NCBI GenBank assembly: GCA_016867095.1
Contig: VGKK01000001.1
Span: 1 to 41,232 of the forward strand
Direction of reading: 5' to 3'
Length of the DNA: 41,232 nt
Source of the DNA: Candidatus Omnitrophota bacterium
GTDB lineage: Bacteria; Omnitrophota; Gorgyraeia; Gygaellales; Profunditerraquicolaceae
Part shown: positions 15,874 to 22,693 of the stretch, piece after piece
Layout: every line of letters starts with the position of its first letter
How positions within the stretch are numbered: position 1 is the stretch's first letter
Program-made: the position numbers and the translations under genes
Notes under the pieces: model-generated
Seen by the model: the letters and a program-made list of their open reading frames with translations, nothing else
Databases searched by the model: none
Told to the model about the DNA's origin: nothing

Positions 15874-16496
15874 TTTTGGAAAATCCTCCCTGCGTTTTGA
15901 CAGGCAACTAACACATCTTGATATTTACTTTTTGATCTCTCTGCTTTAAATCCTTTTTGGATGAGATATTTCTCGACATCAAATAAGGTAGTATTATTTA
16001 CTTCATGTTTATTTCCTTCAGCAGCATGGATTTTATCCATAATCAGCAAGCCTTCTTTAGTAAAATCGCTTAAAACAAGTTTTCCTTGGGCGGAAAGTAT
16101 CCGGATAAATTCATCTACCACTTTATAGGGATTTGCAAGATGATGCAGGGTGTTTACCGAGAAAATAATGTCAAAGCTCTTATCTTTAAAACTTAAATGT
16201 TCCCCATTCTCAATACGAAAATCAACAAGGTGGTCTAAACCAAAATACTTTAAGTTTAGCTTAGCAAATCCCTGCTCTTCTTCGGAAATATCAAAGGTAG
16301 TGAATTTGCATCCTTCTTTAGCCAAGGCAAGCGCAAAATGGCCTTTCCCAGTTCCGGCTTCTAATATCTCTCCATAAAGGGGCTGCGCTTGCTCAACAAT
16401 AAAGGATCGCTCTTTATCAACATCATAGCCAAAATTTTTATAGAGAGCTTTTCTTTCTAGATACCTTTTATGGTTCTCGGCAACCGTTTTTTCCAT
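15870..16496 (-). CDS. Class I SAM-dependent methyltransferase
   Basis: 208 aa. The Rossmann-fold methyltransferase motifs are ILEAGTGKGHFALALA (motif I, about residues 44-59), FDISEEEQ (motif II acid), FDIIFSVNTLHHLANP (motif IV and post), and GKLVLSDFTKEGL. The substrate is unknown; the UbiE/arsenite-methyltransferase-like pattern VNTLHHL suggests a small molecule. It sits between the NifX-like gene and the ZIP gene, overlapping the latter by four bases, so it is part of the metal operon. Cytoplasmic. Confidence 0.85.
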   Translation of the reverse strand: MEKTVAENHKRYLERKALYKNFGYDVDKERSFIVEQAQPLYGEILEAGTGKGHFALALAKEGCKFTTFDISEEEQGFAKLNLKYFGLDHLVDFRIENGEHLSFKDKSFDIIFSVNTLHHLANPYKVVDEFIRILSAQGKLVLSDFTKEGLLIMDKIHAAEGNKHEVNNTTLFDVEKYLIQKGFKAERSKSKYQDVLVACQNAGRIFQK

Positions 16497-16499
16497 TTC

Positions 16500-16865
16500 T
16501 CAATGACAGTCGTGACTAATGCAGGAATTTTCAACGGTAATTTCTTCCAACTCGCCTTGTTTGTATTTTTTAATTATCTCGAAAACCGTACCAGCAACGG
16601 CTCTGTAAGTTTTTATTCCGCCTTCGTTCAATTTCTGCACAGCCCTCGCCCCCATACCGCCGCATACGACAGCATCAATTTTCCTATTATCTAATGCTCC
16701 CATAGGATGACACATCCCATGTGCATGGTGCTGGTTAGCGTTATCAATCACTTCAAAGCTGTCTTTTTTGCTATCGTAAATGGTAAAGTATGGCGCACTC
16801 CCAAAATGACCGTACACTTTTGCCGCTTTTGCTTCATCTGTTTCTGTGGGTATACAAATTCTCAT
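16500..16865 (-). CDS. NifX/NifB-C-terminal-like (dinitrogenase Fe-Mo cofactor fold) protein
   Basis: 121 aa. The opening MRICIPTET followed by VYGHFGSAPYFTIYD and a central IDAVVCGGMGARAVQKL is the standard single-domain NifX/NafY/NifB-C fold that carries iron clusters. His/Cys-rich patches HHAHGMCH (46-53) and the C-terminal CISHDCH could bind metal. Such orphan proteins are common in anaerobes lacking nitrogenase and are thought to handle Fe-S or Mo-S clusters. No nif genes are present, so a nitrogenase role is unlikely. Same operon as rubrerythrin and FeoAB. Confidence 0.88.
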   Translation of the reverse strand: MRICIPTETDEAKAAKVYGHFGSAPYFTIYDSKKDSFEVIDNANQHHAHGMCHPMGALDNRKIDAVVCGGMGARAVQKLNEGGIKTYRAVAGTVFEIIKKYKQGELEEITVENSCISHDCH

Positions 16866-16886
16866 TTTTCCCTCCCTTAGATTTTG

Positions 16887-17465
16887 TCAAAAATTCTCGG
16901 CTAACACCTCATAAAATGCCCGCGGGTGTTTACACGCCGGGCATTCTTTAGGAGCTTCTTCTCCTTCAAAAACATATCCGCAGTTTATGCAGTACCATTT
17001 TACCGGCGCCTTTTTCTTAAATACTTCATTATTGATAATGTTATTAATCAGTTTCCTATATCTTGATTCGTGGAATCTCTCAACTTTTGAAATCTGTTCA
17101 AATGACCGCGCTATCTCTTCAAAACCTTCGTCTTTGGCTGTCTTGGCAAAATCTGCATATAAAGTTGTCCATTCAAGATTTTCTCCAGCGGCTGCTTCCT
17201 CAAGATTAGTTTTTGTATCTTTTATCATGCCCGCAGGATATGAAGCAATAACTTCAACATCTCCTCCCTCAAGATATTTAAAAAACACTTTGGCGTGCTC
17301 TTTTTCATTTTCTGCTGTTTCAATAAAGATATTGGCAATCTGTTCAAAGCCTTCTTTTCTTGCCGCGCTAGCAAAATAGGTGTATCTGTTCCTTGCCTGG
17401 GATTCTCCGGCAAAAGATGCTAAAAGATTTTTCTCTGTCCTTGTTCCCTTGATTGATTTAGCCAT
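16887..17465 (-). CDS. Rubrerythrin
   Basis: 192 aa. The N-terminal four-helix di-iron domain has ESQARNRY (Glu21) and ENEKEHAK (Glu53, His57), then EEAAAGE and SKVERFHESRY. The C-terminal rubredoxin domain is WYCINCGYVFEGEEAP followed by CPACKHP, with Cys159, Cys162, Cys175 and Cys178. It reduces hydrogen peroxide in the cytoplasm of anaerobes. It follows the zinc-ribbon gene by 21 bases in the Fur-controlled operon, which couples iron uptake to peroxide defence. Confidence 0.96.
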   Translation of the reverse strand: MAKSIKGTRTEKNLLASFAGESQARNRYTYFASAARKEGFEQIANIFIETAENEKEHAKVFFKYLEGGDVEVIASYPAGMIKDTKTNLEEAAAGENLEWTTLYADFAKTAKDEGFEEIARSFEQISKVERFHESRYRKLINNIINNEVFKKKAPVKWYCINCGYVFEGEEAPKECPACKHPRAFYEVLAENF

Positions 17466-17486
17466 TTTAATTGTCGCCTCCTTTAT

Positions 17487-17672
17487 TTATGAACGCCTGC
17501 AACCATGTCCAAAACCGCCACCCCTGCCTGAGCGCGCGTAACCCCTATCTTGTTCAGCCCTGTGTATATTCATACTCTTACATTGCGGACATTCATTGGG
17601 TCTGCCAACTCCATAAGCAATTTCCCATTCATGGTTACAGTCGTAACACTTAAATTTTCTCATGCTATCCAT
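17487..17672 (-). CDS. Small zinc-ribbon protein
   Basis: 61 aa. Two CxxC knuckles, CYDC and CPQC, separated by about 19 residues form a zinc ribbon or rubredoxin-like site; the tail is Gly/Arg-rich and ends HGCRRS. Similar short proteins accompany NifX-like and rubrerythrin genes in anaerobes. The function is unknown; electron transfer or metal sensing is possible. The ATG has GGAGGGG 8 bases upstream, and a Fur-box candidate lies 26 bases upstream, making this the first gene of the seven-gene operon. Confidence 0.8.
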   Translation of the reverse strand: MDSMRKFKCYDCNHEWEIAYGVGRPNECPQCKSMNIHRAEQDRGYARSGRGGGFGHGCRRS

Positions 17673-17697
17673 CGTATCAACCCCTCCTTATTATTAT

Positions 17698-17712
17698 TGG
17701 AAATTATTTTCA
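17698..17712 (-). promoter_or_regulatory. Candidate Fur box upstream of the zinc-ribbon/rbr/feo operon
   Basis: On the minus strand TGAAAATAATTTCCA, matching the 7-1-7 Fur consensus TGATAATnATTATCA at 11 of 14 informative positions. It differs at one base from the box upstream of fur itself. Its position, just upstream of the ribosome-binding site, fits repression of the downstream operon. Confidence 0.65.
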
Positions 17713-17736
17713 TTATTAATTAAAAAAATATAGCGG

Positions 17737-18210
17737 TTATTTTTTAGTACTGCATTTACCACATAAACCGTAAAATTGAATAACGTGATCTGTAATCTTA
17801 AAATTGTATTTTGCACCTAATCCTTTTTCTGTTTGCCTCAAAAGCTCTATTTCTTCATTTATAAAGTCCGCGTAATCAACCACCCTGTTGCAATCAGTAC
17901 AGACCAAATGGTGGTGATGATGCGCCCCCTTAGGCCCTTCAGCGAATTCGTAGCGCGCCCTCCCATCTCCGAAATCGAGCTTATAAACCATTCCAAGATT
18001 AGATAATACATCTAACGTCCTGTAAATCGTAGTAAGTCCGATATTAGGATATTTAGGATGAACTTTCATATAGATATCCTCAGCGCTCAAATGGCCTTGG
18101 GATTTAGAAAGGATATCAAGGATGACTTCTCTGCCAGCGGTAAGCCTATATCCGCATCCCCTGAACTTACCGTGCCACCATCCTTGTCCTTGGCAATTTC
18201 TTTTTGGCAT
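17737..18210 (-). CDS. fur: Fur-family metalloregulator
   Basis: 157 aa. The winged helix contains LTTIYRTLDVLSNLGMV (59-75), the characteristic Fur recognition helix. The dimer domain has the HHHHH cluster (97-101), structural zinc ligands CTDC (104-107) and a C-terminal CGKC (150-153). It could be Fur (iron) or PerR (peroxide); the iron-uptake and rubrerythrin targets nearby fit either. The N-terminal NCQGQGWWHGKFRGCGYR is unusual and may add a metal or DNA contact. A Fur-box candidate lies in its own leader, implying autoregulation. Confidence 0.94.
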   Translation of the reverse strand: MPKRNCQGQGWWHGKFRGCGYRLTAGREVILDILSKSQGHLSAEDIYMKVHPKYPNIGLTTIYRTLDVLSNLGMVYKLDFGDGRARYEFAEGPKGAHHHHHLVCTDCNRVVDYADFINEEIELLRQTEKGLGAKYNFKITDHVIQFYGLCGKCSTKK

Positions 18211-18223
18211 TGCAACTCCTTAA

Positions 18224-18238
18224 TGAAAATGATTTCCA
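18224..18238 (-). promoter_or_regulatory. Candidate Fur box upstream of fur
   Basis: Plus-strand TGAAAATGATTTCCA, the same 15-mer as at 17698-17712 apart from the central base, in the opposite orientation. It lies 13-27 bases upstream of the fur ATG, where it could block transcription or initiation. Confidence 0.6.
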
Positions 18239-18288
18239 TTTCTAAATATATAACAAAGGAATATTCTTGTCAAGCTTTTTGTAAAAGA

Positions 18289-18323
18289 AAGCCTTGCTTT
18301 CGATAAATTCAAAAGCAAGGCTT
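18289..18323 (-). terminator. Intrinsic terminator after the membrane-protein gene
   Basis: A perfect 12-bp stem AAGCCTTGCTTT with its complement, loop of 11, followed on the minus strand by TTCTTTTAC. It separates the upstream membrane-protein gene from the fur transcription unit. Confidence 0.8.
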
Positions 18324-18348
18324 CTCCTTGCGATCTCGCCGTTATTTC

Positions 18349-18663
18349 TTATAATGCGTTTGCAAACTTTGCCTTTTTATCAAGTGTTGTAGCTACTGCT
18401 ACCATTACTCCCCATATAAGGAAAATACAGAGAGTCATTGGAACGCCAACCTTGATCATCTCCGGAAAAACTTCGTGTAAACCAGCGGTCAAAAAAGGTG
18501 GATAAAGAACAATTTCTCCGTGTGCGATATGTTCGACTGCTAACATTGCCACGCCACCCCAGAACATTGAATTTAAGCAATTTAAATGGTATTTCTCGGG
18601 AACTTTTTTGCCTACGGCAGTCGTTACTATTGCCGCACTCATAGGAACAACGAAACAAGCCAT
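18349..18663 (-). CDS. Small integral membrane protein, unknown function
   Basis: 104 aa with about three hydrophobic segments: residues 1-16 (ACFVVPMSAAIVTTAV), about 32-45, and about 75-92 (MTLCIFLIWGVMVAVATT). A central EHIAHGEIVLYPPF stretch contains conserved-looking His/Glu residues that could bind metal. I do not recognise a named family. It is followed by a terminator and preceded by the four-helix-bundle gene with a 31-base gap. No link to the Fur operon is visible beyond proximity. Confidence 0.65.
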   Translation of the reverse strand: MACFVVPMSAAIVTTAVGKKVPEKYHLNCLNSMFWGGVAMLAVEHIAHGEIVLYPPFLTAGLHEVFPEMIKVGVPMTLCIFLIWGVMVAVATTLDKKAKFANAL

Positions 18664-18694
18664 AGCTTACCGCACTCAGCTATCCTTCAAGGCT

Positions 18695-19039
18695 TCAATA
18701 ACTTATGAGCCCAGAAAGCATTTTACAAATATCTTCCAATTCGCTCTTAAGCATCGTGCCTTTATCAGCATTAATAAGTCCCTTGCGGCTGTAAATCTCT
18801 AAGATCGGCACACACTCAAACGCAGAACCACGTGCTATCCTGAAAAAATTTATCCTATCTGCCTTATGGTATCTTCCATTTCCTTCGGCGATATTGGTCG
18901 AAATAGATAAAGCCGCTCGATTAAGCTGATCTGCAAGGTAATAATTACCTTTTGCAAAATCTTTCGTTAATTCGCATATCTTATCTGCGAAATTAACGGC
19001 TTTTCGATAAACATCGAGTTTTTCAAATATAAATGCCAT
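18695..19039 (-). CDS. Four-helix-bundle protein (S23/23S-IVP family)
   Basis: 114 aa. The pattern FEKLDVYRKAVNFADKICELT, then DQLNRAALSISTNIAEGNGR, and FFRIARGSAFECVPILE is the S23-type four-helix-bundle family, first found in proteins encoded by 23S rRNA intervening sequences. No rRNA is nearby, so the original context is not relevant here. The function of free-standing members is unknown; this family is often dispersed in genomes of uncultured bacteria. A word-type inverted repeat lies directly upstream (19045-19120). A second member of the family is at 36323-36643. Confidence 0.88.
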   Translation of the reverse strand: MAFIFEKLDVYRKAVNFADKICELTKDFAKGNYYLADQLNRAALSISTNIAEGNGRYHKADRINFFRIARGSAFECVPILEIYSRKGLINADKGTMLKSELEDICKMLSGLISY

Positions 19040-19044
19040 ATTTT

Positions 19045-19120
19045 GAAAATAGAAAATCGAAATTCGACCGAATCGAAAATCTGTCCTCTAATCAAATCTC
19101 AACTCTCGATTTTCGATTCT
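19045..19120. repeat. Word-array inverted repeat, 8-nt words
   Basis: Contains a perfect 12-bp inverted pair (19070-19081 and 19108-19119). The left side reads as degenerate octamers (GAAAATAG, AAAATCGA, AATTCGAC, CGAATCGA). It starts six bases before the four-helix-bundle start codon. The 155 bases from 19121 to the next gene hold only the hairpin and direct repeat listed below. Confidence 0.6.
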
Positions 19121-19121
19121 C

Positions 19122-19165
19122 TGAAAATTTCGGGCTTGTGGTTTGACTCCAAGCCCGAAATTTTC
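19122..19165. repeat. Strong hairpin with 16-bp stem
   Basis: GAAAATTTCGGGCTTG pairs perfectly with its complement across an 11-base loop. Either strand ends in a short T run, so it may act as a terminator for the DUF4143 operon. Its right arm is part of the direct repeat shared with the tRNA-Gln 3' end. Confidence 0.75.
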
Positions 19166-19170
19166 TGCCC
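19135..19170. repeat. Direct repeat, left copy (att-like)
   Basis: 36 bases matching 21045-21079 at about 31 positions, with an identical 19-base core AGCCCGAAATTTTCTGCCC. Both copies also contain a TGTGGTTyGAsTCC segment reminiscent of a tRNA T-arm. The right copy includes the last bases of tRNA-Gln. Confidence 0.75.
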
Positions 19171-19275
19171 GAACTGGTTAATAGACAGAACCTTTAAGAT
19201 TGTATGTCACCTGCCGGAGAAAGGCAAGCGAAACTCTATTGCCCAGCTAAGGCGCGAGAATTTGTTCCTTAAAAC

Positions 19276-19563
19276 TCAATAATCCATCAAATCAAATTCG
19301 TGCAAAAGGATGCGGGCTTTCTCTAGGCATTGTCCGTTAGACCTGATATCATTAACGTCTATACCAAAACAGTAATCGCTGTAGGCAAACTCAAGACTCT
19401 TAAGCCCGGCTTTCTTGGCGATTTTGTTGTATTTTTTCTCTATCTGCATCTCCTTCTTATAAGCGATATCGTAGGCTTTCTCCCTTTCCTGCCACATCTT
19501 CTTAATAAAAGGGTATTTCTGCAGGAACTTTTTGATTAACTTTTTATCTTTAGCAAGTCTCAT
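19276..19563 (-). CDS. Hypothetical protein paired with the DUF4143 ATPase
   Basis: 95 aa, rich in Lys, Glu and Tyr: MRLAKDKKLIKKFLQKYPFIKKM at the N-terminus (given in two parts it is strongly basic), then a helical charged middle and an acidic SDYCFGIDVNDIRSNG tail. I do not recognise it. It begins three bases after the ATPase stop, so it is certainly co-expressed. It could be a small partner or regulator of the ATPase. It has no signal peptide or membrane segment. Confidence 0.6.
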   Translation of the reverse strand: MRLAKDKKLIKKFLQKYPFIKKMWQEREKAYDIAYKKEMQIEKKYNKIAKKAGLKSLEFAYSDYCFGIDVNDIRSNGQCLEKARILLHEFDLMDY

Positions 19564-19566
19564 AAC

Positions 19567-20838
19567 TCACTCCTCCAGGAGCCACCTGTAGATTGGCTTC
19601 ACTAAGACGGCTCTCCCCTTTAATTTTATTTCTTCCTCAGTATCTTCAGTCAGGATAAGAGCGGTTTTTAATTTTAGCTCATCCATGGCTTTTATAAGAG
19701 AATTAAGCTCGCGTTGCCTTGTTTTCTCATTGTCTAAGTTATCCGTTGCCTGAATAAGCCCTAAATCCTTTTTGCCTTTTTTTACCAGGAAATTAACCTC
19801 CAGATTATTTGAGGTTTTATAATAATAGATTTCGGGATATTTCTGTTTCAACTCAAGGAATACGAGATTTTCCAGAAACTTGCCCTTGTTCTTGGAAAAC
19901 TGAAATGCTACTGATTCTGCTAAGCCGTTATCTATGCAGTAGATTTTCTTCAATGCCAAGAATTGCTGCTTCAAGGAATAAGAAAATTTGCTTATCAAAA
20001 ATATCAGGAAGCTGTTTTGCAGGAAGTCGGCATAGCTTTTTATGGTATTCATACTTCCTAAGCCTAATATATTTTTGAGATTGTTATAGGAGAATGTTGC
20101 GCCTATGTTACTGAGGAGATACAGCCCTAACTCTCGCAGAGCCTTGACCTGTTTTATATCGTATCTGGCTACGATATCCCGATACAGGATATCTTCGTAG
20201 GCACGTTTTAATAAGGCCGTATCCTTATATTTTAAGTATTCGGGCATGCCACCATGCTTTAAGTATTCGGCAAAGTGCTTCTTTATATTTGCCCTTTCAG
20301 CTGTGTAAGAAAGACCGTTCTTAGGAAGCTTGACGCCTTTAAAAGACAAAAACTCTGTAAATGAGAATGGATACAGTTCTGTACTTATGTTTCTGCCGGT
20401 TAGCTTTGTGCCCAATTCCTTGCTTAAAAGAGATGCATTTGAGCCGGTTATGAAAAATTTATTGCCCTTATCCTGCATCCGGCGCACAAAGACTTCCCAT
20501 TTAGGCACGTTTTGTATCTCATCAAAGAAAAAGACTTTTCTTTCACCGTAGATTTCTAAGAATGCTTCGTAGAGATTATTAAAATCCTCCACCCCAAAAT
20601 CTACAAGACGCTCATCTTCAAAATTCAAGTAATAGATACCTTTTTTATAGAAATTCTCCGCTATCTGGTTAAGTAGGGTAGATTTGCCGCAACGGCGAAT
20701 TCCTGAGATTACCACAGCATGAGGTAAGGCTGTATGCCTCGAAACGATACCCAAAGCAACTCTTGGGATTCCTGTCTCAATAGCCTTTCGGCCTTGCTCC
20801 TGTTCCAAGACTATTTCTTTTAATAAAGTTTTCTGCAT
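19567..20838 (-). CDS. ATP-binding protein, AAA_14/DUF4143 family
   Basis: 423 aa. Walker A is SGIRRCGKSTLL (Lys52, Ser53), Walker B is VFFFDEIQNVP, sensor-like FITGSNASLL follows, and the family motif TGRNISTELYPFSFTEFL marks AAA_14. The C-terminal half (about 200-420) is the DUF4143 domain, with a nuclease-like segment ENLVFLELKQKYPEIYYYKTSNNLEVNFLVKKG containing E-x-D/N-FLV-K in the PD-(D/E)xK style (shown only in outline). Such ATPases are scattered, often horizontally acquired, and of unknown function. It has its own strong promoter with palindromic operators and sits between direct repeats at tRNA-Gln. Confidence 0.9.
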   Translation of the reverse strand: MQKTLLKEIVLEQEQGRKAIETGIPRVALGIVSRHTALPHAVVISGIRRCGKSTLLNQIAENFYKKGIYYLNFEDERLVDFGVEDFNNLYEAFLEIYGERKVFFFDEIQNVPKWEVFVRRMQDKGNKFFITGSNASLLSKELGTKLTGRNISTELYPFSFTEFLSFKGVKLPKNGLSYTAERANIKKHFAEYLKHGGMPEYLKYKDTALLKRAYEDILYRDIVARYDIKQVKALRELGLYLLSNIGATFSYNNLKNILGLGSMNTIKSYADFLQNSFLIFLISKFSYSLKQQFLALKKIYCIDNGLAESVAFQFSKNKGKFLENLVFLELKQKYPEIYYYKTSNNLEVNFLVKKGKKDLGLIQATDNLDNEKTRQRELNSLIKAMDELKLKTALILTEDTEEEIKLKGRAVLVKPIYRWLLEE

Positions 20839-20856
20839 TTTGGCTCCCTATTCCTA

Positions 20857-20913
20857 TATCTCATCTACAGTGAGAATATACCATAGATAATTCTCATTGT
20901 CAATGAGAATTAT
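20857..20913 (-). promoter_or_regulatory. Promoter of the DUF4143 operon with two palindromic operators
   Basis: On the minus strand TTGACA (20898-20903), 17 bases, TATATT (20875-20880): a near-consensus promoter. Operator 1 is a perfect 27-bp palindrome (20887-20913, arms ATAATTCTCATTG around a single central base) overlying the -35. Operator 2 (20859-20875) is TCTCA-N7-TGAGA, the same half-sites and spacing as in operator 1, over the -10/start region. A repressor dimer is implied; its gene is not obvious here. Confidence 0.8.
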
Positions 20914-21044
20914 TAAAAAATACTTGTATGGGTTTTGCTAAGAGGATTGGGGTCTTAAAAAAATCGGAGGGAAGTTCTAAGCCAGAAATAGATTTTCCAG
21001 AATATCTCTTATTTGTTCAATTTTCGGTTAGTCTGTAACTTCGA

Positions 21045-21079
21045 GCTGTGGTTCGAGTCCAGCCCGAAATTTTCTGCCC
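21045..21079. repeat. Direct repeat, right copy, overlapping the tRNA-Gln 3' end
   Basis: Matches 19135-19170. The last six bases (21074-21079) are the discriminator and acceptor-stem end of tRNA-Gln. This arrangement is expected for an integration site using a tRNA 3' end, although most of the repeat lies outside the tRNA. The stretch 20914-21044 shows no gene. Confidence 0.7.
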
Positions 21080-21144
21080 CCCATGGATTCGAACCATGAT
21101 ACCCAGGTCCAGAGCCTGGTGGCCTACCGTTAGCCGAGAGGGCA
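21074..21144 (-). tRNA. tRNA-Gln (anticodon CUG)
   Basis: 71 bases fold as a full cloverleaf. The acceptor stem is TGCCCTC/GGGGGCA with one G-U pair. The anticodon stem CCAGG/CCTGG encloses loop CTCTGGA, which gives anticodon CUG. The T stem is CATGG/CCATG with loop TTCGAAT, and the discriminator is G. CCA is not encoded. It lies eight bases after the stop of the small lipoprotein gene that follows gltX, so it may be cotranscribed with glutamyl-tRNA synthetase. Confidence 0.95.
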
Positions 21145-21152
21145 AATAGCTA

Positions 21153-21392
21153 TTACCAAAGATTATCTTTTATCCAATTATCCGTGGCCAGGATAAATTT
21201 CCAAAAATTATAGGAATCCTCGCCCGCGCCCTCAACAGCGCCTACCACTGTTGAGCCCATTCCGTAGCCGACACAGGCCACGCCTTCCGCGCTTTTGCCG
21301 ACGCCTTTGCCAAAACCCTTGGTGGTCTCGCAACCAGCGGCAAACACCAACAAAATAAAGAAAACCACTATTCCTATCGCTTTATTTTTCAT
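21153..21392 (-). CDS. Small lipoprotein
   Basis: 79 aa. A lysine N-terminus, a hydrophobic segment (AIGIVVFFILLVFAAG) and lipobox FAAGC with Cys21 indicate export and lipid anchoring by SPase II. The mature part is Gly-rich (GFGKGVGKSAEGVACVGYGMG) and ends in WIKDNLW. The function is unknown; it resembles small entericidin-like envelope lipoproteins in its glycine-rich pattern only. It overlaps the gltX stop by four bases. Confidence 0.82.
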   Translation of the reverse strand: MKNKAIGIVVFFILLVFAAGCETTKGFGKGVGKSAEGVACVGYGMGSTVVGAVEGAGEDSYNFWKFILATDNWIKDNLW

Positions 21393-22693
21393 ACGTTCCC
21401 CCTTTTTACCCAGGCCAGCAATCTTTCTTTTGTCCTTTCCTTTCCTAGATAATATATCACCTCAAACAGCCCCGGCCCAACAGTTTTACCGGTCAAGGCT
21501 GCCCGCACCGGATGGATAAGAACTTTTGCCTCTATATTCAGTTCCCCTACCAGCTGGCGAAAACTAGCCTCAATGCTGGCGATATCAAATTGTTCTAACG
21601 CCTCTAATCTTTCGCTAAAAAGCTTAAATTCCCTGGATAAATCCCGGCTTAAGAATTTTTCCCTGGCTTGAGGGTCTATCTGAATATCTTTCAGAAAAAA
21701 GAAATCCGCCCAATCCGCGAAATCCCTTAGGGTGGACAACCTGCCCTGGAATAATTTTACCAAAGAAATAATATAACCCCTGTCAAAATTACCCTCCTGG
21801 ATGTATTTTTTTTCCGTAAGCAGCGGCAAAATCAGCTCGGTAAGCCTGGCGGGGTCGGCGCCTTTTAGATATTGATTATTCATCCAGTCCAATTTCTTCA
21901 TATCAAAGGTAGCCGCGGTTTTGTTGACGTCCTTAATGTCAAAAATCTTTATCGCCTCGTTAATTTCAATCACCTCGCGGTTTTCTCCGGGCGACCAGCT
22001 TAATAATAGCAGGTAATTAACCAGGGCCTCGGCCAAATACCCCAGGGAGCGGTAATCGCTGATGGCCGTGGCGCCGGTGCGTTTGGAGAGCCGGCCGCCT
22101 TCCATACCCATGATTAAAGGCAGGTGCGCGAAATAAGGCGCCGGCAGCTTTAAGGCCTGATAGAGGAGAGCCTGCTTGGGCGTATTAGAAATATGGTCAT
22201 CGCCCCTGATCACATGCGTAATATTCATCGTGTAATCGTCAACTACGCAGGCAAAATTATAGGTCGGGGTCCCGTCGGATTTAATCAATACCTGGTCTTT
22301 AATGTTGGCGGTGTCAAACTGAATCCTGCCGCGGATTAAATCATCTATAATTACGTTTTGCGGCGTAACTTTATAGATAATCGCCTCGCCCCGGCCCTCT
22401 GTTTTTTCCACATAAGCCAGTTTTTCCTTTAATAAACGCTCGGCGTATTCCCTGTAGATACCCGACCTCTGGCTCTGGTAATAAATCTCATCCCAACAAA
22501 ATCCGAGCCACTTCAGGCTGCCTAATATCTCCTCCACATATTCGGGTTTTGAGCGCAGCTTGTCCGTATCTTCTATGCGCAGGATAAACTTGCCGTCTTT
22601 TGCGCGGGCATAAAGCCAATTAAAAAGCGCGGTGCGGCTGCCGCCGATATGCAAGTTTCCCGTTGGTGAAGGAGCAAAGCGCACCCTAATCAT
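21389..22693 (-). CDS. gltX: Glutamyl-tRNA synthetase (GltX)
   Basis: 434 aa class I synthetase, a little shorter than the usual 460-490. The opening RFAPSPTGNLHIGGSRTAL carries the HIGH-type motif, RIEDTD follows, and GGRLSKRTGAT is the KMSKS-type loop. The tRNA-binding C-terminus ends with LTGKTVGPGLFEVIYYLG. It charges tRNA-Glu and, in organisms without GlnRS, also tRNA-Gln. It starts four bases inside the upstream oxidoreductase gene and is followed by tRNA-Gln 245 bases downstream. Confidence 0.95.
   Translation of the reverse strand: MIRVRFAPSPTGNLHIGGSRTALFNWLYARAKDGKFILRIEDTDKLRSKPEYVEEILGSLKWLGFCWDEIYYQSQRSGIYREYAERLLKEKLAYVEKTEGRGEAIIYKVTPQNVIIDDLIRGRIQFDTANIKDQVLIKSDGTPTYNFACVVDDYTMNITHVIRGDDHISNTPKQALLYQALKLPAPYFAHLPLIMGMEGGRLSKRTGATAISDYRSLGYLAEALVNYLLLLSWSPGENREVIEINEAIKIFDIKDVNKTAATFDMKKLDWMNNQYLKGADPARLTELILPLLTEKKYIQEGNFDRGYIISLVKLFQGRLSTLRDFADWADFFFLKDIQIDPQAREKFLSRDLSREFKLFSERLEALEQFDIASIEASFRQLVGELNIEAKVLIHPVRAALTGKTVGPGLFEVIYYLGKERTKERLLAWVKRGNV

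Noticed and set aside
19171..19282. C-terminal gene remnant on the plus strand (ending NSIAQLRRENLFLKTQ)
   Set aside because: The charged tail looks protein-like, but it is too short, unsupported by any recognised family, and overlaps the end of the minus-strand gene.
21020..21064. A second tRNA gene on the plus strand before tRNA-Gln
   Set aside because: A T-arm-like segment (GGTTCGAGTCC) is present, but its stem has mismatches and no 5' half, D-arm or anticodon arm can be found; it is treated as part of the direct repeat.
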